Shown: piece by piece, positions 1 to 11,821 of the stretch | How positions within the stretch are numbered: the first letter of the stretch is position 1 | Layout: each line of letters opens with the position of its first letter | DNA from: Zopfochytrium polystomum | Lineage: Eukaryota > Chytridiomycota > Chytridiomycetes > Chytridiales > Chytridiaceae | Direction of reading: 5' to 3' | DNA length: 64,000 nt | Assembly (NCBI GenBank): GCA_025765615.1 | Contig: JAIVFJ010000059.1 | Location: 248,001-312,000, forward strand | Position numbers and translations under genes: made by a program | Notes under the pieces: model-generated | The model's input: only the letters and a program-made list of their open reading frames with translations | What the model was told of the DNA's origin: nothing | The model's database searches: none

Positions 1-3000
1 TGCCGAATTACCAATGCTACAACGGATCCAACAAGTACGGATGGGAGCATTACGGAGCCTACGTGGTAAGTTCTTTCCCATTCAGAAATAAATGTAAAAA
101 ATTAGCGCGCAAACGCTCTCAATTTGTAAGTCATCAAAACGAGCCATCGCAATCGAGGTGGATGAGTGGGACTCTGCAACCCTGGCGTCGCGAATTCTTG
201 AATTCGCCTTGACAGATGTGATGGGGTATAACGTTGCCCTTCTCGATTATCCGGGCGGCACTATGAGCGGTGACCTTCTTGCGAAAGGGGAGAAAGTTGA
301 TGTTGCCATGGAACTCTGGGTCTCCGACGCTGGTATTTGGTAAATAAGAAGAATCAGAAGAAACTACAGCTAGTTTCCAATTTACATCCCTTCGCACAAA
401 CTGTCTAGGTACGAAAAACATGTACGAGAGGAGAGGTCAGTCATTGACCTTGGCGGGATTGGCTACACCGGAAGAATCGGACTGTGAGTGTCGCATGTTT
501 TCTATGCCGTGAATGCAGCTTGAAACCTAAGTGGGCGGCAGCTACGTTCCAACTTGGATCACAGATGCTCGACCTGAGCTCGCTCTTGATTTTTGGAGAT
601 TTTTGCACAACGCCGAGGCGCTTTCCCTGTTTCCACAGGCCGTAACAACTGCGCTTGAGATGGATTCAGCTGGCAATTACATTTGTGATGCCGTCCCCAA
701 TGGCTGTCAACAAGGAGTGTATTTGCCGACATTCTTCTCCGAAAACAGCTCCTTTGTCCAAATTTGGTATAGTTGGGCCGAATATAGGTAATCGGTTAAG
801 ACATTCATGACTTTTTGCTAATCGAAATGTCATCAGCCCTTACGTGTACGAAAGAACGATTGAGGGGCTAAAATTGAATGCAACGATTCAATATTTGGGA
901 AATGTGGAGAGGGATTACGTTGACCGAGCTTTGAAGGACGGGACTCCAGTCATATTCTACTCGTGGAAGCCTTCTACATTTGTGGCAAGGTGACACTAAC
1001 TTCTTCTGAAGTAGTTATCTAATGGAATCACAGCCGGAATGTATCTCGTATAATGTTTCCGGACGACAAAGACTCTGGATTCTTGAAGTTTTCGCGTGGT
1101 ACGTGGTATTGCAGCGAAACAATCGTTTGATTTGATCGAAACAGATAAACAGAATAATCTGTTGACTGTGGACATCCCTTCGGAAGTCCTTTTTAAGGTC
1201 TTTTTCAGACTGTCGCTTTTTTTTTTTTGTTACCAACTTCACAATCGTCCAGGCATCTTCCGCAAACTTTCAGAGGGAATATCCCGAAGCTACCACGTTG
1301 GTTTCGAATATTAACATCAATGACGAGGACATCAACAGCATGCTTCGCCAAGTCGAAGTCAATGGAGCCGAACATGCGGAGGCTGCGTGCAATTGGTTTC
1401 TTGCGAACGAGGTGCAGGCTGAGTGTTTCCCGCTGCACTGTGGCTGACTCCACGTGGAACAGCAAATCTGGAAAGGATGGATTCCTAGTCCTCCAAAAAC
1501 ATACAGTGAGGCGTTGTGAGCAATTAATTGTTAACTTATCGAACCGGACTTCAGCAACATGTCCGGCAGGAACAGGCCTGTATCAGATGGAAGGCCTTTC
1601 GGTCTGCTTAAATTGTGAGGCCGGATTCTACAATTACAAGGAAAACACGACCGAAGGCTGCAATATTTGCCCCGATCAAGCTATTTGTCCTGGTGGTGCA
1701 GTTGTGAATGTGAAAAGCGGAATCTGGAGGTCTGCAATTGTGAACACAACAGTTCCCGACTTTTACCCCTGCCCCTACGACAGTTGCTGCCCAAGTAAAT
1801 TGTTAACAAAAGACTTTTGCGTATCACTGAAGTTATCCTCTGCAGGCGGGAACTGCACCGTTGATCACATCTGCGAAGAAGGCTTCGCCGGTATTTTGTG
1901 TGCACAATGTGCCGACCCTGAGCACTACCTGTGGAATCAAAAATGCCACTCTTGCGAAAAGCCTGGAACGAGTCTCTATCTCATGATCGGAGGAAGCCTA
2001 CTCGCCACCATCGGAGTCGTTTTCATCCCGCGAAAGGAAGTTCCAACAATCGAGCTCCTTTTCTTCTATTTTCAGGTCATCAATCTCATTCTCGGGGCTT
2101 CATTGGAAGAAATTCTGGGCTCAAAAGGACTTCACACCTTCCTTGAAGTAGCTTCACTAAACGCTGATGGCCTAGTTTTCGACTGCCCCGCTCCCCTCAA
2201 AGGCGTGCAGCGGCAGATGTTTCGATTTTTCCTGCCGGCGATCTTTTTCTTCCACCTTGGTCTCCTTTACTTTGTTCTTCTTCTCGTGCGAGTGTTCGTC
2301 ACGCAGGCCAACGAAAAAATCGCAAACCTCCTCCCAGGCCATATGCGGCAACAATCTCTGGAGGTTCTGCTCTTTCGAGCTTCCAAAACAATCTTCACAT
2401 TCACGCTCATGCCGTTCATCGAGGCATCTCTCGCTCTCCTAGACTGCCGGCACATCGAACAGACGTCAGTACTATTTTACGTTCCCACTGAAGTTTGCTT
2501 CAGCAACGAGCATGTTGGGCCAGGCGCTTTTGCAATACTTGTACTCTTCCTGTTTCTGGGAGTTGCACCACTGTCCATGTCCATCGTCTTGTTCAGACTT
2601 TGGAGGGAGAAGAAGATCGACGTAGATGAGGACTGTGATAGCAATGAACAAGCAGTCCTTCCGCAGCTGCATAAAAGCCTTTACGAGAACTTCAGAGGGG
2701 ATTATTTTTTCATGGAACCAATTTTCATATGGGAAAAGGGCCTGGTCGTCATGATATTCTCGTTCTTCGGAAATCAAGCTGGTGAGACGCTGCTTTCAAT
2801 TGAACCTTAACGTTGTAGCTGAGTCATAGCGATGCAGAAATGTCTCAGACCATTGCATTCATAGTCCTATTCTCCGCTCTATGGTATTTAAACAGCCTTT
2901 CGCAGCGGACCACACAACTGAATAAGATCAAAATTTTGCACAGCCTTGCTAGAGTTTACATCCAGCCATTCAATGAAGTTATTGAAGCGTATTTGAATCG

Positions 3001-3418
3001 AGAAATTTGTTTGGGGTGGCTAATCGTTCTCGTGATACGATACGCAATGTCCCAAACGAAAGTGGTTCTTGCGCCGCTTGTTGCAATTGTAATGTTTTTA
3101 CCCGCGGCCCTCCACGTTGGTCGCTGGATCAATTTCAAGGCATTGGATTATACTCACTTCCCCGTATCCCAAGAAGAAGACCTGGAGCCTAATGCAGAGG
3201 AGGCAAATGACCGTTTTGCAGAGTGTCAATTCCTGAAAGGGAGCACGGCGTCAGTGCCGACTATTATACTGGCAAGCGGGGAACTGGCTGTGGTGTCAGA
3301 CTCCCAAATGGATTTCTCTCCGCGAAGGGACTTGTCTAGGAAGCTTTCTCGAGCTCCATCGAAACTGAAGGCAAGGCGGTCTATTGAGAGGTTGAACGTT
3401 CGAGACGACTCGAATTAA
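1..3418 (+). CDS. PBP-type receptor, copy A (5' partial)
   Basis: Likely a plasma-membrane chemoreceptor. Twelve exons can be placed by GT-AG signals and by alignment with the palindrome copies: 1-65, 131-339, 409-483, 542-787, 837-989, 1034-1098, 1145-1197, 1253-1411, 1463-1505, 1555-1794, 1846-2781, 2838-3418; phases close to an open frame of about 940 codons. The N-terminal third resembles the glycine-betaine/choline-binding (OpuAC) type II periplasmic-binding fold (VDEWDS, DVAMELW, FYSWKPSTF, KGWIPSPP). A Cys-rich GCC2/GCC3 or ephrin-receptor-like module follows (CPAGTGLYQ, CEAGFYN, CPGGAVVNVKSG), then about eight hydrophobic segments and a polar Ser/Arg-rich tail. The start codon and signal peptide lie off the window. 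Seen: motifs, exon phases, hydrophobicity. Inferred: ligand sensing. It could be a channel rather than a GPCR-like receptor. Confidence 0.72.
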
Positions 3419-3715
3419 TAAATTTGCTGAGGACAGCAGCATATCGGCGTTTCATTTCTTTCTCCGCAACTCCCTCCCTTTTGGATTGATGGATGACAGT
3501 ACTGTCGTTTCGATTAGGAGTGCCTAGACATTGGGTGCTTCCGCCAATATTCGTCCATTTCTATTTGTTGCGTTTCCTTTTCCAGGGCCTTCGCCTTTGT
3601 CTGGCATACTGGGTACCCTGCACATCCTTGTGCGTCGGTATTTAAACGCGAAAGAGGTTCGCTCTCATTTGTGTCCCTCAAACCTTATTTGCAAGCAGCT
3701 GACGGCGTGGATGAT
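3419..3715. other. intergenic, 3' of receptor copy A
   Basis: No convincing coding or RNA signal seen. The end of the receptor reading frame is followed by pyrimidine-rich sequence. Confidence 0.4.
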
Positions 3716-4015
3716 TCACGGAATTTTACTGGCTGATGCTGCCATTTTGTTGCTGCGACGGAACGCACCAAGCTTGCAGCTGCTGTTGTGAACCGGTGGT
3801 GGGGAGTTCGGTTTAAATTTCACGGTTGCCGTGTTGATGGCTATGGGCGGGCCAACCGCTCTGGATAGGTTATTCTTCAGCCCGCGAGGACGCGCAGCCG
3901 GACGCATTTGCTGCCTCATCCATTTCATGTAAAGAATCAATACAATAAAAACGACAACGAGTTGTTTCCTAACCGCAATTAGTGGAGTAGGGGTAGCCCA
4001 ATCAAAACTCGCCAT
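3716..4015 (-). CDS. hypothetical small single-pass membrane protein
   Basis: An ATG-initiated 99-codon frame. After a short N-terminus (MASFDW) it has one hydrophobic stretch (QLVVVFIVLILY) followed by positive residues (KWMRQQMRPAARPR), as expected for a signal-anchored peptide, then a Pro/Asn-rich tail. No family recognised. It lies between the receptor and an exchanger relic, so it may be a chance ORF; evidence is only length, ATG and one plausible membrane segment. Confidence 0.25.
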   Translation of the reverse strand: MASFDWATPTPLIAVRKQLVVVFIVLILYMKWMRQQMRPAARPRGLKNNLSRAVGPPIAINTATVKFKPNSPPPVHNSSCKLGAFRRSNKMAASASKIP

Positions 4016-4373
4016 GCGGTGCTAGAAATGGAAGGCGATGATTCCTTCCTTTCTGTTTGTCTGCCTCCCTTCGCTCTGCTTCTTTCCAGAGAAAAAAAAA
4101 GGAGACGCTCTGTTTCCCAGGGATGGTTTTTTTTCCAGACATTTGTCTGATAATGTCATTTGACAAAAGAAGTCGAGGGTGGCTCTTTCTCTTCCTTTTG
4201 GGCCATCGGGCGGAGGTTATCTGACGTGGCTCAGGAGTTTGTGCTGATCAAGGTGAGGTCCATTTGTCTTTTTGCCTTGCAGTATTGGTGATGCCCTCCT
4301 GGCCACACACCCCTGCTTTTTTGCATTTTGACCTTCAGATTTCAGGGCAAAGCCACTTCCTTGGTCTGACGCA

Positions 4374-4712
4374 GATAGCCTGTCCACTCTGGCAGGGCGT
4401 AGCAAATATTAGGACTGACGTCTTCGTTTCAATTAAAATCTCTGGGCTCGACTCAAGGATGCTTGGATTGGTTAAAATCCAGGAAATCAAAACGGAGACA
4501 TTCGACGGCGGATCCGCCGGGTCTATTGGGTTTCTCCGGAGTGGGGTCTTGACTTTCTTAGTCTTTCCCGAAAACACGAGCACCCAGGCCGTCGAAATAT
4601 CGAACCCGATCAGGAGATTCAGCGTTGGTGCGAGGCTCTCACGGCAATCAACGACAGGCCGTGCCTCGCCAACGAGACGTTTGTCATGACATCTGCGAAA
4701 AAAGGGAGCCTG
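4374..4712 (-). pseudogene. cation/Ca2+ exchanger C-terminal relic
   Basis: The minus strand encodes a degraded version of the C-terminal part of the exchanger at 43860-46609. Shared pieces include APTLNLLIGF, WVLVFSG, DPADPPSNVS and ISWILTNPSILES. DNA similarity runs from about 4392 to 4710 against 44005 to 44325, same orientation, including the sequence around the last splice acceptor. The stretch matching ARHGLSSIAVRASF is deleted or rewritten, the frame breaks near 4390, and upstream exons are missing. Its position downstream of receptor copy A mimics the receptor-exchanger order on the right side, so it is probably left from an old block duplication. Confidence 0.75.
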
Positions 4713-4756
4713 AATCGATAGAAATGAATTATTTGAAGTTCCAAAAAGTAACATTC

Positions 4757-7700
4757 CTATGTTGGGCAAAAATCAATAACAGAGGAGAATCCTAAACCCA
4801 AAATGAAAACAATTTGACTTGAGAAGAGCTGCAATGTACCACGGAGTTCAGGGGAAAGCCAGCAACTAACTTTTGTGACATCGAAGGTGAACCAAACACC
4901 ACCACGAAACACACCTTCCTCACTCTCCAGTCGCTGTCCTGACAGATTACGTGCACTAAACTTGTGTGCCAGGCTTGGAGTTGTAAGTGTGACAGCTCTA
5001 CTTTCCACCGGCAATCCTGTGCTAAAGTTGACGAATATTCTCTTGCCATTTTCGTCCTTCAAAACAACGGATTGCCCATCAGGGCTGAATCCAGAAGACA
5101 TTGTGAATGAAAAACCATCCAGCCTATGCAGCTCCTGGCCAGTGGAAGCATTCCAAATCCTGACTGTCTCATCATCACTTCCAGACACAACAAACTGCCC
5201 ATCAGAACTGAATGCTGCAGAGTAGACAAAATCAGTGTGTCCCTCCAGCTTATGCACCTCCTGGCCAGTGGAAGCATTCCAAATCCTGACTGTCTTGTCC
5301 AAACTTCCAGACACAACAAACTGTCCATCAGGACTGAATGCTGCAGACATGACATAATAAGAGTGTCCCTCCAGCTTACGCAGCTCCTGGCCAGTGGAAG
5401 CATTCCAAATCCTGACTGTCCCGTCCCGACTTCCAGACACAACAAACTGCCCATCAGAACTGAATGCTGCAGAGTAGACAAAATCAGTGTGTCCCTCCAG
5501 CTTATGCAGCTCCTGACCAGTGGAAGCATTCCAAATCCTGACTGTCTTGTCACAACTTCCAGACACAACAAACTGCTCATCAGGACTGAATGCTGCAGAG
5601 TTGACAGAACGAGAGTGTCCCTCCAGCTTATGCACCTTCTGGCCAGTGGAAGCATTCCAAATCCTGACTGTCTTGTCACTACTTCCAGACACAACAAACT
5701 GCCCATCCGGACTGAATGCTGCAGAGGCGACATAATAAGAGTGTCCCTCCAGCTTGTGCAGCTCCTCACCAGTGGAAGCATTCCAAATCCTGACTGTCTT
5801 GTCATCACTTCCAGACACAACAAACTGCCCATCAGGACTGAATGCTGCAGAGTTGACAGAACGAGAGTGTCCCTCCAGCTTATGCAGCTCCTGGCCAGTG
5901 GAAGCATTCCAACTCCTGACTGTCTTGTCACTACTTCCAGACACAACAAACAGGCCATCAGGACTGAATGCTGCAGAGGAGACAAAATCAGAGTGTCCCT
6001 CCAGCTTATGCAGCTCCTGGCCAGTGGAAGCATTCCAAATCCTGACTGTCTTGTCAAAACTTCCAGACACAACAAACTGCCCATCAAGACTGAATGCTGC
6101 AGAGTTGACAGAACGAGAGTGTCCCTCCAGCTTATGCACCTCCTGGCCAGTGGAAGCATTCCAAATCCTGACTGTCTCGTCCCGACTTCCAGACACAACA
6201 AACTGCCCATCAGAACTGAATGCTGCAGAGTAGACAAAATCAGTGTGTCCCTCCAGCTTATGCAGCTCCTGGCCAGTGGAAGCATTCCAAATCCTGACTG
6301 TCTTGTCATAACTTCCAGACACTACAAACTGCCCATCAGGACTGAATGCTGCAGACATGACATAATCAGAGTGTCCCTCCAGCTTATGCAGCTCCTGGCC
6401 AGTGGAGGCATTCCAAATCCTTACTGTCTTGTCCCAACTTCCAGACACAACAAACTGCCCATTAGGACTGAATGCTGCAGAGGAGACATCACTAGAGTGT
6501 CCCTCAAGAATATTTAAACAGGAAGGCCAAGATTTTGGTTGCCCCTTCACAACTCTAGGGCATGACACAATTCCAGGCACATTCTGAACAAATGTCTTGA
6601 AAAATTCAGAATCACTTGGGGAGAAGGGCACAGCAGTGAAATAAACTTGCAACGCAGATGCCTTGAGTGGAATGAGAAACTTTTGCACAACCCTTTTCAT
6701 ATCTTCCATCAGGGTGTGGAGTTGGTGTGTCTTCGCAAGAACTAGCTTCTGGAGCTTGGTCATGGCAGAAATAACCAAATTGAGGGAGTCAAGCAAGCTG
6801 CATGCTTCCAAGTAATGATGTCCGTGTTGCACAAGAAATTTTTGTAATTCAGCAAAAAGAGTCTGATCAAGTAAATAGGAGGGAGTGGTTGACGCAGACT
6901 TCTCAATTACATCTCCTTGCAAATCTTCAGTAGCCACTTCAAATGGAGGAAGTTTCATACTTCCTGGCTGAAGCAGACTGCTGTCCTGAGTGTCTTCCTC
7001 CGCATCAAACCACCTTTTATTATCATCACCATCACCATCTTCTTGGACATTCTTTTCGAAATTTGAGCTGTGTTTGGGTAGCTCATTGGCTCCTGAGTCA
7101 AAGCAGTGTTCCCAGAAGTACTTCACTGCATAGCTGACATGCTCAGGCATTCCTTTCTGCACTTTCTCATCAAAATCGGGAATCTCAGAGTGGAAATCTG
7201 AGAATGGCAGGTCACACATATTAAATTTCAGATTCTTGTCCATTGCCCTGATGCACAGCCTTGCAAACTCAGAGTGGCGACTTTCCAGGCCAATCCGAAG
7301 GGAGAGCTTGCATCTTTCCGGTGTTGTCAGGTAGTCCTTGACAGACTTGTGGGAAATTTTGATCTTCTTCGTGGAACCATCAAGCACAAGGATTGAATCA
7401 AGCAGTCGGATGCATCTTATTACATATGCAGGTTCCTCCTCATCCAGCAGAGAGACAATTCCTGCAGCAGTCAGAGGTTCATAGGCAAGAACAATGATTG
7501 ACAACACAGCATGAAGAAGAGTTTCAAAATGGCTCTCTTTGATAGACTGAATGATACCATTGAATATTCTGTCATACATCAAGTCAATGCTTCCATCCAT
7601 CTTGTCACCGTCAGGAAGGTCTTTAATTTGCTCAAGAGTGATTTCTTCAGTCTCAAATTTCTGCAAATAAGTGCAAGCAGTTACAAGCCAGAGAAATATT

Positions 7701-9751
7701 CCAGCAGACTTTGACACCAGAATCTCAGAGCCCTCATCAACAACAGATTGCTCAGCATTCATGGATCTGAGGAAATTTCTTGTGAGCTCAATTTGATCCT
7801 TGGTATTTTCTTCGTCCGTTGGTTCAATTTCAAACGGAATCAGTGCAAAGGCTTTCACAATATCTACTTCAGGCCGTCCAGTCACTAGCATCTTCACATT
7901 ATCAGGAAGCAGCCTGTCCAGTTCCTGAAACACTAAAAGCATCTCATTCCTCTTTCCAATAACACTGCATTCGTCAAGGGCATCAACAACCAGGACCACA
8001 GGTATATCCAGCTTCTTGGCATCAACAACTTTCTTCAATGGCTGGACAAGCAGCACCTTCACCATCTCAAACACTGATTTGGACAAAATATCTGGATTGT
8101 CTTGCTTGACTTGAAGGAGAAGCTCTCCGTACTGAAAACTAAACCTTGCAAGACCAAACACAAGAGTCAAGACCAGGTTTCGAGCACTGCTGCGACGCTC
8201 GTCATCATGCTTGCAGAAGAACAAGCCACCAAGCATGCCGTGCGCCTGCAGCTCCCTGGAGACCATGGCAGCCATCACGGACTTGCCCACTCCAGCCACA
8301 CCTATCAACCACATCACCCTGTTGGTGTTTGCTACTGAAGGATCATCTGGAGACAAAAACTTGAACACTCTCCCAAGCAGCCACTGCCTGGATCCAGAAA
8401 GCACATTCTTCAGAAGAGCTTCCCTCTCAAGATCCATGATTTCAGACAGGGGAGACAACCATTTCTCCAATTCAGCCAAACTAGATCTGGAAAGTGAAAT
8501 ATCCTGGCTTGGACTAGGGGTCTTCAATTCAGCCTTACGGCGACTATACACCTTTCTGGCTTCAGTCACAATCCTTTAATCAGAAGGTCAGGTGAAGGCC
8601 AAGAAAAGAGAAACAGGTGTGTACACTCACGTCATAACATCTCTCTCAGGATTTGCTTTTGGCCCATTCAGCTTCATTACCATCTCCACTGTTTCGGCCA
8701 CTGTCTGGTGGCCAGGGCTTAGAGGGTGGGCATGAGGCTTGGCAGGAAACATCGAGTGATCAAAGGTGCTGAATTCTTTCCACAACATTTCCTTCTTTCC
8801 GCCATCAACAGTGGCCATCACTTTGCTTGAAAGAAATACAGGCAGAATGTCATGGCCTCTCTCCTTGCTCATCTGAAGTGCAAGCTCCCACTAAAGTTGT
8901 GTGAGAATAGATCATGAAAGTGCACAGCCCACCTCCAACAAGCAGTTGTCTGGCTTTTTGTCAGCCTCAAGCATCCTCTTCAAACTTGCATCAGAACACA
9001 ACAAAACAATGACTTTAGAGTGAAACAGTCCAGACATGAAGTTGATTCCCCAGTCCTGGCCAAAGGAAAGACATTCTGCATCCCAGAAAGCATGTGTTCC
9101 ATCCAGTCTGGACTCAGCAGGAAGCACAGACCCTGTGTATACTTCCAGAACGGTTGTCTTCATCTTATCAAATAGATTTCTAGCAACTACAGTCTCTGAA
9201 GCTTGTTGGTAACTGAAAGATGTTAGAGCAGGGGATGTAGAAGGAGACACAAACCTGATAAAGAATGGGTGCTTTTGAACTTTAGTTTTGCACTCCCAAT
9301 TGTCTGGAATAAGTTCAATCCAATTATCTGAGGAAAGGATTGGAAATACAATGTGTAAGCATTGGAAAGCATTACTGAATCACAGCTTCGGACCTTTCTT
9401 GCCAACAAGCTTTGCATCATAACTATTGTTGGTACCACTAGCTGCAGTGGGAGGAGCTTCAGCAGCATAAACCTTGAACATTGTGAGAAGGGGAGATCGG
9501 AAATGAGAAAAGCCAAAGAAGTTCACTTTCCACTCGAAATTCTGTGAAAGCAGGCTGGACAGGTCGTCATCTACACTAAGTACCATTATCCGACCAGTTG
9601 CTTTGTCCACATACTCCAACACAATTGGAACAGCAATCTTCCAACGGGTTGCCACAAGCTGAATCAAATCATCCAGCCCAACAGTTGCTGAAACAGAAAT
9701 CCTCATGGCCATTCCACCATACTCAAAGATTGCAGTCACTTGGGCGGCCAT
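4757..9751 (-). CDS. PB1-TIR-NACHT-WD40 STAND protein
   Basis: An NLR-like signalling ATPase of about 1595 aa in five exons (9751-9394, 9327-9255, 9212-8933, 8890-8631, 8573-4757); all junctions are GT-AG and in phase. Residues 1-80 look like a PB1 fold (VTAIFEYGGM, ending in DDDLSSLL). About 140-290 is a TIR domain (FWDAECLSFGQDW, SKVIVLLCSD, CLLEWELALQ, ILPVFLSS); the Glu in CLLEWE sits where TIR NADases carry their catalytic Glu. The NACHT NTPase has Walker A GVAGVGKS (415-422), Walker B VVLVVDALDE (516-525) and TGRPE. From 1013 to 1474 run 11 near-identical 42-aa WD40 repeats plus a degenerate twelfth. Likely role: a ligand-triggered immune or incompatibility switch, inferred from architecture. 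Splicing is predicted, not proven; exons 1-2 are the least certain. Confidence 0.8.
5123..6508 (-). repeat. 11 x 126-bp tandem WD40-coding array
   Basis: Eleven consecutive 126-bp units, each one WD40 blade (frame LEGH...V.SAAFS.DGQFVVSGS.D.TVRIWNAST). Units are nearly identical except for codons after LEGH and the residue after VVSGS. This pattern is known from fungal NLR WD40 arrays, where unequal exchange homogenises the repeat while the binding face diversifies. Confidence 0.92.
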
Positions 9752-11224
9752 TTGTTGAACAGTGCCAGAGTCTGGAAGTAAGATATGAGCGTTAGATTAG
9801 GCAATAAAACTTGTGAATAAGAGCCTTGGAACAGATCGGGGAAGGGCGAATGGCGTAGCTAAATCAAAGAAATCACCGCTTGTCAAGGGAATAGCATTTG
9901 GTATGAGCAGGGATCGATTGGAGGAATTGGCTTGAGAGGGTAGGGTGGTTGTTCTCACTGTTGCCAGAACAAGCGACGAATCTAAATTCCATCAAAGTTA
10001 GCCGTTAGTGCGGAGAATGGAAAGTATCGATCGATGCAATAGGGAAAGACTATCAACGAAGGAGAGTGTCACAGGGAATTGATCGAGTACTCAATAGGAA
10101 GTGTGGGATGTGAGAGATTGAGGTTTTGCAATTCAAACACTGGGTTTCAGTTGGAATAATCGAAAGATCCAGAGAGGGTGAGGGATCGAGCGATCGAGAG
10201 GAAATGGTCAAAGGGATTTGTCGAAGTAATCGATTGCGAGATCCACCGCCAAAGCGATGTTAGAGAGCGCGTTTGAGGATCGATCTGAGGTGCGAGAGGG
10301 GATTGAGCGGGAGATGGAGAGGGAGATCGAGAGCGATTACGAACAAAGAGATGAGGGAGGCCAGAGAGAGGCGATAAAGGAAATCGTCACAGGGATCTGT
10401 TTTGGAAAGATCTAAGCGATCGATTGAGAGATCCTACCGCACAGAAAGAAAATTGTTTGGAAGGTCGAGAGAGGGGGATTAGCCGGTTCTTACACGGGGT
10501 CAGTCTTCGTTCGTTCAATTTTTTTTCTTTCGTTTTTTTCTTTCAAAATCTCTTTGACAAGTCATCCTTTCAGAACGCCACAAAGCGAACGCCTCAACTG
10601 CTGGTATTCCCACTTGTCGACTTCCATGCGTCAGGAAAAAAAAAAAATTTTTTTTTTTCATAAAAAGAGGCAGCGCCAAGAAAAATATGAATGGAAAAAG
10701 AATGAATAAACAATTATTGACAAAAGTTGGTAGATTTATATACTTAATCTTACAAGTATATAAATGAAAGTCAAATAGAGTCGAGAAGTTGTGGTAGTTG
10801 TTGGTCAGGATTTTTTCGCTGTTGCTTTTTGCGATTATAATAGCGAAAAGACATCTCCCGAATTTATCAGGACGTTTGACACCATAGTGGAGATGATTGA
10901 CGGTATTTGGATTTTCAGATATTAAATGGGCGAATTCTTCATTTATAGCAAGATGAAGTCGTATAAAATCTGTTTTGAAAGTGTGTTTACGTGTTCTTAA
11001 GAGGATATGACTCCATGTTCATTACATTATAGCGAGAAGAAATTCTGTTGAATTAAAAAAGGGGTCGAGGCAGCGGCGGTGTTGATACTGCCGAAGAGTA
11101 CTAGCAAATCGAAACCTTCCGTCAAGATGCTTCGCCAACATTTCAAAAATCCACCAAAAACAGACCCTTGAAGGACAGAAATCTTCTTCTATTTTAGCTT
11201 CCCCACACTGCTCATAAAACTTGA
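9752..11224. other. non-coding upstream region of the STAND gene
   Basis: About 1.5 kb with no convincing coding frame. 9900-10450 is rich in short GATCGA/CGATCG and GAGAGA words. 10640-10662 has adjacent A and T homopolymers. The stretch is AT-rich from 10670. A 68-codon minus-strand frame at 11022-11228 looks like chance. It probably includes the STAND promoter (5' end at 9751) and the 3' region of the basic ORF. Confidence 0.4.
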
Positions 11225-11812
11225 TCAACGACGATCCCCGAGCCTGAAGCGCCTCGCCTTGCCGCCGCCGGTCCCCTTTTTGACCGCAGGTGCAGCCTTG
11301 GCCGCCTTTGCCTTCACCGTCGCAGCGGCTTTGGGCTTCTGCGCGGCCTTCCCTCCCTTGGGCCGGGCGCTCTTTCCTTGCTTCATTGGCGTTCGTTTCA
11401 CCGCATCATTGCGATTCTTTGGCGACGGCTTGGTCGTTTCGAATTTCCTCTGCCGAACCTTGCCGCTCTTCCCTCCTGCTTTGGAAGAGCCCTTGCCGTT
11501 CTTCTTCCCCTTTGCTTTAAACGCAGCCGCCTTCGATCGCGACTTTCGGGATTGGGGCCCCCGACCGCCGGCCTTTTTTGTCTTGGCTTTGGCCGCCTTG
11601 GACTTGCCCCTTTTGTCGCGCCCCAGAGTCTTTGGCCGCTCCTTCGACTTATTGGAAGGACCGCCGCGCTACTGCTTGCTCCCCGGCTTGGCCGCGTCGC
11701 GCGTCCTTGAGACTTTTCCGGCTTTGTCCTTTGGAGATTTCTCGACCGCTTTAGCGATCATATCCTTTGGCGCGCTCAGGCCGCGCGACTTGGTCTGATG
11801 CACGCATTTTAA
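11225..11812 (-). pseudogene. Lys/Ala-rich basic (linker-histone-tail-like) ORF with internal TAG
   Basis: Minus-strand translation gives a strongly basic Lys/Ala/Gly/Ser-rich chain (ARPKGGKAAQKPKAAAT, KAKAAKAAPAVKKGTGGGK) ending in TGA at 11225. It resembles linker-histone C-terminal tails or other chromatin-binding low-complexity tails; no globular H1 domain is visible. A TAG at 11669-11671 interrupts the frame between KPGSKQ and RGGPSNKS. The first ATG upstream is at 11761. The stop may be real (broken gene), may lie in an unrecognised intron, or may be a sequence error. The open plus-strand frame over the same bases is a composition shadow. Confidence 0.45.
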
Positions 11813-11821
11813 GTAATTCCC

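Noticed and set aside
5059..6517. Long open frames of 463 and 416 codons across the WD40 array
   Set aside because: Shadow frames of the 126-bp tandem repeat; a repeat with no stop in one frame often has none in others. The WD40 frame has the recognisable motifs.
11259..11798. 179-codon plus-strand frame rich in Ala/Phe/Leu/Pro
   Set aside because: Antisense of the Lys/Ala-rich minus-strand ORF; no domain and atypical composition.
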